From Thermoproteota archaeon (GTDB lineage: Archaea > Thermoproteota > Thermoprotei_A > Sulfolobales > Ignisphaeraceae), in NCBI GenBank assembly GCA_013154235.1, contig JAADCV010000081.1, positions 1-48,645 of the forward strand: DNA of 48,645 bases. The letters are read 5' to 3'. The position numbers and the translations under genes were made by a program. Shown here one piece after another: positions 41,857 to 48,645 of the stretch (positions within the stretch are counted from its first letter, which is position 1; each line of letters opens with the position of its first letter). The notes beneath the pieces are model-generated. The model saw only the letters and a list, made by a program, of their open reading frames with translations. It was not told the DNA's origin and did not search any database.

Positions 41857-42589
41857 TCCTAGGATTCGATGGGCTAGGAACATTCTCTACTTTTATAGTG
41901 ATTCTCGAAGCCTTCGATTCCACAACTATTTCATGTATATTCCTATCGATAGAGGGGTCTGCCACGATCTCTACCTCAGCATCCTTGCCGGAGGCTAAGC
42001 TCAGGGCTGCCGACACGTTGATATTGAATGGAAGTAGCTTAACGGCTTCGCTCGCTCTACCTCTAAATACCACAGTAGGCTGAGTAACTTTCGAGGGATC
42101 GAACTTTATCGCCTCGCAAGGCTTTATGCTCCTAGGAGGCTTGCGAGTCCTTAGAAGAACCCTATCTATTCCAGCTCTCCTCAGCGCCCTTATAGCATCG
42201 AGACCGGCAATCGCTCCGCTAGGCACTAGGATCATAGCGCTTGATCTCTGTGCAGCTTCAAGGAGTTTCTCCAGAAGGTCTCTATCCATGAGCGCTCCAA
42301 CACTTAGAACAACTAGCCATGCTCCGCTCGAGAGAATCTTCTCTCCATACTGCCTCACAGCCTCTTGGCTAGCTGCCTCCACAACTATATCAGGCTTCAG
42401 CTCGAGTAGTTCATCGATGGAAGACGCTATCCGTGGCTTAGCTCTCCTCATCTTCGACCTAAGGTCCTCGCACTTCTCCCTCACGATGTCGAACATCGCC
42501 ACCAGCTCCGCAGCTACGTAGCCCTCATCGATGGCTTTAGCGATTTCGGAGCCTATGGCTCCGCATCCTATTAGCGCAATCCTCCTCAT
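41777..42589 (-). CDS. nadX: L-aspartate dehydrogenase
   Basis: The 270-residue protein has the N-terminal NAD(P)-binding motif LIGCGAIGSEIAKAI and the family segments VVEAASQEAV, VPSGAIAGLDAI and FNINVSAALSLASG. It oxidises aspartate to iminoaspartate, the substrate of NadA, as in Thermotoga and archaea without an L-aspartate oxidase. It is the last gene of the nadA-nadC-nadX operon, 13 nt after nadC. Its 3' end runs 80 nt into the convergent pilin-like gene. Confidence 0.92.
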   Translation of the reverse strand: MRRIALIGCGAIGSEIAKAIDEGYVAAELVAMFDIVREKCEDLRSKMRRAKPRIASSIDELLELKPDIVVEAASQEAVRQYGEKILSSGAWLVVLSVGALMDRDLLEKLLEAAQRSSAMILVPSGAIAGLDAIRALRRAGIDRVLLRTRKPPRSIKPCEAIKFDPSKVTQPTVVFRGRASEAVKLLPFNINVSAALSLASGKDAEVEIVADPSIDRNIHEIVVESKASRITIKVENVPSPSNPRTSYLASLSAVELLRRLCGGEKLVVGS

Positions 42590-42602
42590 CTAGGCCACCA
42601 CC

Positions 42603-43466
42603 CTAAAGCAAGCGCTCTATCTCTAGGCTCATATCAACTCTTTCGGGCTTCATAGTAATAACGCTTGTGCTTATGACATCTGGATCCAGCTTGGCGTAAG
42701 CAGCAACATTATCCTCATCTATTCCTCCGCTAACCTCAACAACAACTCTATCTCTAAGCCCTTCGCGCTTCAAGAGCTCTAGCGCTTCAGCAACCTTACT
42801 TGGACTCATGTTGTCCAGCATAACTATGTCTGCGCCAGCACGTGCAGCTCTAACAGCATCGCTAGGCTCTGTCACCTCAACCTCTACCTTGTGAGCGAAG
42901 CTAGCTCTGGACTTAGCTAGCCGGACTGCCTTCTCGACATCTCCCACAATAGCTATATGGTTATCCTTTATCAATATAGCATCACTGAGAGAAAACCTAT
43001 GTGTATCACCGCCTCCCAGCGCTACCGCCTTCTTGACGAGGGCTCTTAGCCCTGGCACAACCTTGCGCGTAGCCGCTACCCTAACCCTCGGGTTAACGCT
43101 TCTAACTATATCCACTATCTTCCGAGTCTTCGTAGCTATACCCGCTAGCAGCATCAGTATGTTCAAGATCGTTCGCTCGAAGAGTAGAATACTCCTAGCA
43201 TCGCCACCAAGCTTCATCACAGCAGTTCCTCGACGCACCTCCTCTCCATCACCAACTAGGGGTGCTGCCTCCAGTCCTAGGATCTTCAGTGCTCTAGCGA
43301 CATCGCTAACACACGCAACTACACCGCTGCTCTTCGCAATAATGACAGCCTCCACAGATCTGCCCTCCGGCACGAGAAGCTCAGTTGTTATATCTCCGAA
43401 CGGTGCGTCTTCGCGAACCCATTCCAAAATCTTAGAAGCTAAGATATGTGGATCCAAAAACCCCAC
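42603..43466 (-). CDS. nadC: Quinolinate phosphoribosyltransferase (nicotinate-nucleotide pyrophosphorylase)
   Basis: The 287-residue protein has the NadC marks: EDAPFGDITTELL near the N-terminus, RTILNILMLLAGIATKTR, AATRKVVPGLRALVKKAVALGGGDTHRFSLSDAILIKDNHI in segments, and DIVMLDNMSP. It converts quinolinate and PRPP to nicotinate mononucleotide. It starts 5 nt before the nadA stop region (gap of 5 nt) and precedes nadX in the same operon. Confidence 0.95.
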   Translation of the reverse strand: MGFLDPHILASKILEWVREDAPFGDITTELLVPEGRSVEAVIIAKSSGVVACVSDVARALKILGLEAAPLVGDGEEVRRGTAVMKLGGDARSILLFERTILNILMLLAGIATKTRKIVDIVRSVNPRVRVAATRKVVPGLRALVKKAVALGGGDTHRFSLSDAILIKDNHIAIVGDVEKAVRLAKSRASFAHKVEVEVTEPSDAVRAARAGADIVMLDNMSPSKVAEALELLKREGLRDRVVVEVSGGIDEDNVAAYAKLDPDVISTSVITMKPERVDMSLEIERLL

Positions 43467-43471
43467 CTCAT

Positions 43472-44398
43472 CTACTTCGAGATTAAGTCTAGACTCCGCT
43501 CCAGAACCTCGCGAACCTTCCTAGCTATTGAGCTCTCTACGGCAACTCTATGCTTTAGGAGCTCTAGGGATCTAGCTACGTGGATAAGCGTTATCTTCTT
43601 CATATCGATACACACCGCTAGCGGATTAGCTGGCTCAACATCCCTCTCGGGATACATCTTCTTCGCGCGATACGCGAGACCCTCTTCTGTAGCTAAGAGT
43701 ACCTTCCCGTTGAACTTGGGGATAGCCTTGAGCATCTGGCTGGTGCTTCCAACATACTTAGCTATCGATCTTACATCCCTAGGGGTTTCAGGGTGCGCTA
43801 TCAACGTAGCTTTCGGGTACTTACTCAGCGCCCTCTCTACATAGTATCGATTTAGGAGATGCTCGTGGACTGGGCAGTGCCCGTAGGGTGGTGCTACTAT
43901 GATTCTTTTCCCAGTAGCTTGCGCAACATGATCTGCGAGGTTCTTATCAGGTCCGAACACTATCTCATCGTCCTCGAGCATCGATATTAGCTTCGCTGCT
44001 GAGGAGCTTGTAACTATATAATCAGCTTCAGCCTTCGCCGATGCTAGCGAGTTAACGTATAGAACTACTGGCGCAGTAGGTACTGCGGATCTAAACTCGC
44101 GAACTGCTTGAGGCGAAAGAAACTCAGCTAGCGGGCACCCAGCGCATGGGTTCGGATGAAGCACTATCTTGTCAGGATTTAGCACTGCTGCCATCTCAGC
44201 CATGAACGAAACTCCGCAGAATACTATCACGTCTGCACTAACCTCCATAGCCTTGCGCGCGAGCTCTAGGCTATCTCCAACAAAGTCAGCAACATCTTGC
44301 ACTTCAGGTAGCTGGTAGTTGTGCGCCAAAATGATAGCGTTTCTACGCTTCTTCAACTCGCTAATCCTTTTAATGAGGCTATCCACAGCCGATCCCAA
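43472..44398 (-). CDS. nadA: Quinolinate synthase (Fe-S enzyme)
   Basis: The 308-residue protein has NadA features: AIILAHNYQLPEVQDVADFVGDSL in the N-terminus, the Cys-bearing segments NPCAGCPL (C85 and C88), GHCPVHEHL and AVCIDMKKI for the [4Fe-4S] cluster, and HPETPRDV. It condenses iminoaspartate with dihydroxyacetone phosphate to quinolinate. The start is TTG 44398. It faces the NAD kinase gene across 63 nt with a shared TATA element at 44431-44440, so the first and last steps from aspartate to NADP start from one promoter. Confidence 0.95.
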   Translation of the reverse strand: MGSAVDSLIKRISELKKRRNAIILAHNYQLPEVQDVADFVGDSLELARKAMEVSADVIVFCGVSFMAEMAAVLNPDKIVLHPNPCAGCPLAEFLSPQAVREFRSAVPTAPVVLYVNSLASAKAEADYIVTSSSAAKLISMLEDDEIVFGPDKNLADHVAQATGKRIIVAPPYGHCPVHEHLLNRYYVERALSKYPKATLIAHPETPRDVRSIAKYVGSTSQMLKAIPKFNGKVLLATEEGLAYRAKKMYPERDVEPANPLAVCIDMKKITLIHVARSLELLKHRVAVESSIARKVREVLERSLDLISK

Positions 44399-44430
44399 GG
44401 TTCTTCGCCACTATACTGCTCCCTCAAGCT

Positions 44431-44440
44431 CGATATAAGC
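44431..44440. promoter_or_regulatory. Bidirectional TATA for nadA and NAD kinase
   Basis: CGATATAAGC lies 26 nt from the GTG of NAD kinase (44462), so that transcript would be leaderless, and about 26 nt plus a 13-nt leader from the nadA TTG. A near-symmetric element is well placed to serve both genes. Confidence 0.55.
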
Positions 44441-44461
44441 GAGGGGGAGCGAAGCAAAAAC

Positions 44462-45514
44462 GTGTATGCACGCATTACTGGCTTTGTATCCAGGGGCAGA
44501 GATTGCATACACGACTGCGTGCTGGAGAGGTGGGCTAGCACGCGCGCGTGCATAATCGCTCCCGAAAGGTTAATGCGTTTAGCCGAAGAGCTATCCTCTA
44601 GATGCGAGACCCTAGGAATAGATGTTACTCGGGGAGTCGGCTCTTGCGATATCGCTATAGCTATAGGTACGGATAGAGACATTCTACACCTTCTGCAATC
44701 ACTAGAGAACCCGCCTCCAACACTAACTATAGCTCCTCCCGGCTATACCGGGTACCTAACTCACGCCTACTGGGAAGCGATAGATGATGTACTCGCTAGG
44801 GTAGTTAAGGGTAAGTACAGCGTACGCGAGATCGCTAGGGTCCACGCAGTTATCGATGGGAAGCGCGAGGTAAGCGCACTTAATGAGATAGCGGTGTTCC
44901 CACAGAGGAGCGCTATAACTATGGAGTACACGCTTAAGATAGATGGCGAACCTCTGTGGAGGGACGTTGCTGACGGAGTGATAGTATCTACACCCCTCGG
45001 ATCGACAGCCTACGCTCTATCCGCAGGAGGACCGATAATCCTATTGAACGCTGAAGTACTTGAAGTCGTACCGGTCAATAGCACTGAGCCGAGTCGAAGA
45101 CCAATAGTGGTTCCTCGAACAAGCACCATATCTATAGAGGACATAGCTTCTAGGTACCCTATCGAGGCTATAGCCGACGGGGTAACGAGAATGAGAGTAG
45201 ATGAACGAATAGAGTTCCGCTCCGGCGTGCCCGTGCGATTCATAGAGGTTGAGGGAGGCGCTACATACATAGCTAAGAGAAAGCTAGGTACTTACAAGGA
45301 GCTCCAGAGCCTACCTCCGAGCGCGAAGTTCGTGTATAAGATGCTAGAGCTGGAAGGACCTATGAGCGTTAGAGATCTAGCTGCAAAAACACTTCTGCCG
45401 GAGCGCACAGTTAGGTACGCGCTAAATATTCTCTTGGATAAGGGACTCGTAGAGAAAGTTGTCGACCCACGCGATCCAAGGAGGCACATATACAGAATCA
45501 AGGGCGTACCGTGA
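44462..45514 (+). CDS. nadK: NAD kinase with altered GGDG motif and C-terminal winged helix
   Basis: From GTG 44462 the protein has 350 residues. NAD-kinase marks are the NE motif (ALNEIAVF, 139-146) and STPLGSTAYALSAGGP (176-191), as well as GYTGYLTH. The usual GGDGT loop reads GTDRDIL (69-75), keeping Gly69 and Asp71 but changing the rest. Residues about 285-350 form a winged HTH (VRDLAAKTLLPERTVRYALNILLDKGLVEKV), not part of normal NAD kinases. It would make NADP with ATP or polyphosphate and perhaps sense or regulate expression. Its TGA lies inside box C of a candidate sRNA. Confidence 0.85.
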   Translation: MYARITGFVSRGRDCIHDCVLERWASTRACIIAPERLMRLAEELSSRCETLGIDVTRGVGSCDIAIAIGTDRDILHLLQSLENPPPTLTIAPPGYTGYLTHAYWEAIDDVLARVVKGKYSVREIARVHAVIDGKREVSALNEIAVFPQRSAITMEYTLKIDGEPLWRDVADGVIVSTPLGSTAYALSAGGPIILLNAEVLEVVPVNSTEPSRRPIVVPRTSTISIEDIASRYPIEAIADGVTRMRVDERIEFRSGVPVRFIEVEGGATYIAKRKLGTYKELQSLPPSAKFVYKMLELEGPMSVRDLAAKTLLPERTVRYALNILLDKGLVEKVVDPRDPRRHIYRIKGVP

Positions 45515-45565
45515 TGAAGATGGGAGCGGCTGAACCTATGATGATCCCAAGGCTTCGCTGACGCA
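45507..45565 (+). ncRNA. Candidate box C/D sRNA overlapping the NAD kinase stop codon
   Basis: All boxes match the consensus exactly: C GTGATGA (45511-45517), 12-nt guide, D' CTGA (45530-45533), 4-nt spacer, C' ATGATGA (45538-45544), 13-nt guide, D CTGA (45558-45561). The NAD kinase TGA (45512-45514) lies in box C. No TATA at ideal distance is evident (CACATATACA at 45485-45494 is slightly close), so it may be processed from the 3' end of the mRNA. Targets are not known. Confidence 0.8.
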
Positions 45566-45681
45566 ACTTTCACTGAACTACTCTACGCAGCTTTCCGTTT
45601 ACAACCGAAATTTAATCATTAGTTTCGGAACTAGTCGCTCATTACCGTTTCTTTCGAAGGGGTACTCGGTGTTAGTGCAAG

Positions 45682-46119
45682 GTGTATAAGCAATCAGAAG
45701 ATTTCTTTCGGTGGGGAGAGAGCGTGGGTAGGTACCAAGAGGTAGTGTACTCCATAGCCGTATTAGCAGCTAGCTACCTTCTATTCAAGGTGCTCAACTG
45801 CTCATCCCCTGCGCTAGTCGCAGCCCTAACACCCATAGTTGCGTTAGCCCATGAAGCTGTGCATCTCCTAACGATAAGGTTGCTAGGCTTAAGACATAGA
45901 GTCGCTGTAAGGGGGATGAAGGTGGGTTTTGTCATAGACTTCGATAACCCTAAGAAATACATTGTTTGCGCACTGAGCCCGCAAGTAATTACTGCTATGC
46001 TTGCTATTCTATCGATACATACTCCGGAGCTAGCAGTACTTGCATTAATCCATGTCGCTATGTCTGTACATGATATCGCTAAGAGCCTTAAGTACGCACG
46101 GATGCTTTCTAATCTATGA
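45682..46119 (+). CDS. Membrane protein with HExxH motif (possible zincin, DUF3267-like)
   Basis: The 145-residue protein has four hydrophobic segments and the motif HEAVH in VALAHEAVHLLTIRLLG, the HExxH signature of zinc metalloproteases, in a membrane helix context as in DUF3267-type putative proteases. A third ligand is not certain; a later HVAMSVHD segment holds two His and an Asp. The start is GTG 45682 (or GTG 45724). It overlaps the convergent thiI gene by 11 nt. Protease activity is inferred from the motif alone. Confidence 0.6.
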   Translation: MYKQSEDFFRWGESVGRYQEVVYSIAVLAASYLLFKVLNCSSPALVAALTPIVALAHEAVHLLTIRLLGLRHRVAVRGMKVGFVIDFDNPKKYIVCALSPQVITAMLAILSIHTPELAVLALIHVAMSVHDIAKSLKYARMLSNL

Positions 46120-47272
46120 CTACCTCGTGAACCTCAGCGCTTTCGGAAGCCCAGCTAACTACGTCCAAGTACCTAGCAACATCGCTGTCGCGAGCCCTCG
46201 TCTCCGGGGCTCGAGGAACCAGCTTGCACTTACCTACGCTCTTCGCTGCATAGCTGAATAACCCTATGCTACGCAGATACGAAGCGATCTCCTCCTTATC
46301 TAAAAAGATCAGCGGCCTAAGTACGGGAATCGATAGCGAAGCCCTATTTATGACGCTTATATTATGTAGCGTTTGGCTAGCAACTTGGCCAAGGGATTCG
46401 CCAGTTACGACGGCCTTCGCTCCAACCTCCTTCGCTATGCGGGCTGCTATTGCCAGCATGCAACTCTTACATACAACGCATCTAAGTCTAGGCTCGACTG
46501 AGTGAAGTATCCTATCCATAATATTCTCGTAGTTTACAACAAGGAGCTCCAGAGGCTCTGGAACCCACTCGCGAATAGCTTTAGCTACCTTTGTAACTCT
46601 ATCTCTAGCTTTAGGGCTCCAGAACTTTCCGGGATCCATGTATAGGAGCTTAACTATGCAGCCTCTCTTTAGCGCTAGCCATGAAGCTAAAGCGCTATCC
46701 ATCCCTCCCGAAAATAGTGAGACTACAGCGCCTTCCGCACCGTAGGGAAGGCCTCCGGGACCATGTATGGTAGATGTGTAGATAAACGCTCTATCAATCC
46801 ATATCTCTATCCCTATCTCCAAATCGGGCGAGTCGAGATTCACGCTAAGCCCGGTAGCATCCTTGACTCTCTGACCAACGATCCTCTCTACATCCTTACT
46901 AGTCATTGGGTACCTCTTGTCTCTTCTAGCTCTTATCGCGAACGTCTTTACTCCTCTAGACGCAGCGTCCTTAGCTATTTCAATGCAGAGCTTGGAAATC
47001 TCATCGATGTCGTTGCTTATCTCCAAAGCCGGCGATGCTGAGACAACGCCAAAAACTTTCGATAGCGCTTCTGCAGCACTAACATTCTCTCTAGTGTACA
47101 CTAAAACCCTAGCCTTAAGCACATCGATACTATCAAAAGGTATTCTGCAGTACTCGAGCCTGGCTCTAATGGCTTGGGCTAGCAGCTTCTCCATTCTCGA
47201 ACGTGTTGCCGGACCCTTGAGCGCTATCTCGCCATACCTAACAACGACTGTTCGACGCACCAGCTCTAACAC
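46109..47272 (-). CDS. thiI: tRNA 4-thiouridine sulfurtransferase (ThiI, no rhodanese domain)
   Basis: The 387-residue protein has an N-terminal ferredoxin-like/THUMP region (RYGEIALKGPATRSRMEKLL, then FAIRARRDKRYPMTSKDVERIVG) and a PP-loop domain with SLFSGGMDSALASWL and VTGESLGQVASQTL. It thiolates U8 of tRNA, and in some species provides sulfur for thiazole. The rhodanese domain of enteric ThiI is absent, as in many archaea; Cys residues in RCVVCKSC may take part in sulfur transfer. It overlaps the upstream PP-loop gene by 7 nt. Confidence 0.92.
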   Translation of the reverse strand: MLELVRRTVVVRYGEIALKGPATRSRMEKLLAQAIRARLEYCRIPFDSIDVLKARVLVYTRENVSAAEALSKVFGVVSASPALEISNDIDEISKLCIEIAKDAASRGVKTFAIRARRDKRYPMTSKDVERIVGQRVKDATGLSVNLDSPDLEIGIEIWIDRAFIYTSTIHGPGGLPYGAEGAVVSLFSGGMDSALASWLALKRGCIVKLLYMDPGKFWSPKARDRVTKVAKAIREWVPEPLELLVVNYENIMDRILHSVEPRLRCVVCKSCMLAIAARIAKEVGAKAVVTGESLGQVASQTLHNISVINRASLSIPVLRPLIFLDKEEIASYLRSIGLFSYAAKSVGKCKLVPRAPETRARDSDVARYLDVVSWASESAEVHEVVID

Positions 47273-48471
47273 CCTTCAACCTTGCGATCCTCGTTAGCAC
47301 TAGCTACCCTAGGTATATCTATGTAAGGAACATCTGGCAATGCTTCGAGGACTTTAGCTATCTGCTCAACCTTATCTATGCTTACGCGTGTGCACCTTCT
47401 GCGCGCCGTCATAAACATGGCGATGCCTCTCCTAATATCCTCACAGCTATACTCGCTATCCTCTCTGCCTACAGCTTTCTTAACATTTAGGAATAGTTTG
47501 GCAACACTGGGAACGAATCTCCACAAAGCCTCCTCGGCAAATTCGCTGTATTCAATACCTCTATCAGAGTACCACCTGCGCCACTCCATCTTTAAAACGC
47601 TGTACACAAGCCCTGGATCCTCTAGCTCTTTATCAATGCTATAACTAGATAGCTCGACAATACTCTTATACGGGCATAACAGACATGAGACCCTAATGCA
47701 TCCTTCCCTGTACGCTACGTGAATAGCGCTGAGGGATGTCGCCATGTTTACGACGTCGCATAGCGTTGCCGGAGCTATGGGATACAGCAATTTCTTTACC
47801 GAGAGCTTTCGACGAATTACTACGGGTGCTAGCCTAGAGAACCTCTTTAGGTTCTCCCATATTCTATCGCCTACGGCTATGTAGTCGCATCCTAGCTCGT
47901 TTACAGCGATGTTCTTAAGTTTCCTAGTCTTTAGATACGTACACCATCGAGCTCTTCTGTAGGGCAGTCCCTCTCTCACCAGATACATCTTAACAAGCCT
48001 CCTCGGAGGCTCCCCGTAGACTACATCAACGCCTAGCTTCTTTCCTATGCGCATAGCCTCTTCCGCGAACCTGCGGGGCTCGATAAAGGGCATATGTATG
48101 TATATAACGTAGATTTCGCAGCCTACGCGATCGCAAACCTCTTTCAGTACTGCTGTTAGCGCTACGCTATCTTTACCGCCACTAAACGATACCGCAATGC
48201 GCTTACCTCGAATCTTATCCCCTATGATTCCAGCAACGTAATCAACAGCCTCGTCCAAGCTACTAAAGATAGAGAAGTTCGCAAGCGGACCCGGCTCAAA
48301 CCATTTCATTGGATCGAAGGATACGCCACTAGCACTAAGAACTTGAGGACGCAGCCTATAGACTCCTCTACTGGTAGCTATGTAGAACCCTGCACGTTCT
48401 CTAGAGGCAATAAGCAGTACATCGCCGCATATCCCTAGCCATCTCCTATCGAGCTCAATTAGCTCAACCAT
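47266..48471 (-). CDS. PP-loop ATPase of the PAPS reductase-like family, three-Cys type
   Basis: The 401-residue protein has SGGKDS (97-102), C177 in RWCTYLK and C263-x2-C266 (CLLCPYK). It is a paralogue of the protein at 27708-28913 over its full length but has Ala where that has the first Cys of the first pair (C182). Three Cys are enough for a [4Fe-4S] cluster with one open iron site, as in TtuA/Ncs6-type thiolases. It overlaps thiI by 7 nt, which links it to sulfur transfer or tRNA modification. It is preceded by an unknown gene 31 nt upstream. Confidence 0.8.
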   Translation of the reverse strand: MVELIELDRRWLGICGDVLLIASRERAGFYIATSRGVYRLRPQVLSASGVSFDPMKWFEPGPLANFSIFSSLDEAVDYVAGIIGDKIRGKRIAVSFSGGKDSVALTAVLKEVCDRVGCEIYVIYIHMPFIEPRRFAEEAMRIGKKLGVDVVYGEPPRRLVKMYLVREGLPYRRARWCTYLKTRKLKNIAVNELGCDYIAVGDRIWENLKRFSRLAPVVIRRKLSVKKLLYPIAPATLCDVVNMATSLSAIHVAYREGCIRVSCLLCPYKSIVELSSYSIDKELEDPGLVYSVLKMEWRRWYSDRGIEYSEFAEEALWRFVPSVAKLFLNVKKAVGREDSEYSCEDIRRGIAMFMTARRRCTRVSIDKVEQIAKVLEALPDVPYIDIPRVASANEDRKVEGC

Positions 48472-48502
48472 AGCATCCGCTCCCGCGTCTTACCTGAACT
48501 CG

Positions 48503-48645
48503 CTAGACCTCTATACTATCGCTACAAAGCCTTTTAAGAAGATCAACTACCTCGGGAACCACCTTCTTAGCTTCCTCGATCATCATCTTGACTACTTCGC
48601 GTATCTCCCACTGCGCCTTACTCGATAGCCTTAGGCAGGCTATGT
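48503..48645 (-). CDS. C-terminal end of an unknown protein (partial)
   Basis: The minus strand is open from the window end to a TAG at 48503-48505 and gives 46 residues. They are helical and charged (WEIREVVKMMIEEAKKVVPEV in part, then DLLKRL). The gene is in line with the PP-loop gene, whose start is 31 nt further on, so they may be co-transcribed. No family can be assigned from this fragment. Confidence 0.5.
   Translation of the reverse strand, partial: IACLRLSSKAQWEIREVVKMMIEEAKKVVPEVVDLLKRLCSDSIEV

Noticed and set aside
44321-44461. Longer NAD kinase N-terminus opening inside nadA
   Set aside because: It overlaps the nadA coding region and the shared promoter; GTG 44462 is exactly at leaderless distance from the TATA element.
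1-48645. tRNA, rRNA, CRISPR array, insertion sequence or prophage
   Set aside because: No cloverleaf with a T-loop consensus, no regular repeats, no transposase or integrase-like product and no long inverted ends were found on either strand by eye; a tRNA with an intron could be missed.

Overview
The window is a compact, gene-dense stretch of an archaeal chromosome, most likely from a hyperthermophilic crenarchaeon (Thermoproteota, Desulfurococcales-like). The evidence is an archaeal-type LeuS, archaeal cobalamin enzymes (CobY, CbiZ-CobZ, the UPF0284 CobT-like protein), myo-inositol-1-phosphate synthase, a KaiC/HTH pair, archaeal type IV pilus genes, box C/D guide RNAs, many GTG and TTG starts and TATA boxes placed about 26 nt before leaderless or nearly leaderless starts. 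I do not assign a genus. No rRNA, tRNA, CRISPR array, insertion sequence or prophage was seen. The tetranucleotide CTAG, usually avoided in prokaryotes, is strikingly abundant.

Layout. 1-8.2 kb: the end of a membrane-anchored protein, a UPF0282 metallo-beta-lactamase-fold protein, a class II amidotransferase, the 5-oxoprolinase operon pxpABC, a radical SAM protein, two small unknown or regulatory genes and inositol-1-phosphate synthase. 8.2-13.4 kb: an unknown protein, an Hsp20-like protein, and a biotin module (BioY, fused two-domain ATPase and T component, facing a BirA-type repressor/ligase). 12.6-18.9 kb: a cobalamin salvage and nucleotide-loop operon (cobT-like, cbiZ-cobZ fusion, cobY, cobD-like, cobS, cbiB) ending in a GNAT gene. 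19-28 kb: thiC, a small Cys protein, leuS, a degenerate HAD protein, a DedA/VTT protein, panE and a hemL-like gene. 27.7-33.7 kb: two PP-loop PAPS-reductase-like proteins, an HD hydrolase, a membrane HTH protein, NikR and a KaiC/HTH pair. 33.8-35.9 kb: a ClC channel, a Mig-like DNA glycosylase and a small membrane protein. 35.9-41.9 kb: a type IV pilus locus (ATPase, platform protein, three class III signal peptide proteins). 41.8-45.5 kb: an NAD(P) module (nadX-nadC-nadA facing NAD kinase). 45.7 kb to the end: a HEAVH membrane protein, ThiI, a third PP-loop protein and the end of an unknown gene.

The genes group into cofactor modules: biotin uptake with its regulator, cobamide salvage, NAD de novo synthesis to NADP, one thiamine gene and probable sulfur transfer or tRNA thiolation. 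The least described elements are the five candidate box C/D sRNAs (two in tandem sharing a base between box D and box C, one overlapping the NAD kinase stop codon), the three PP-loop Cys-motif proteins, the five-gene pilus locus, the asymmetric fused ECF ATPase, the NAD kinase with an altered GGDG motif and a C-terminal HTH, and a recurring design in which divergent genes share one central TATA element.
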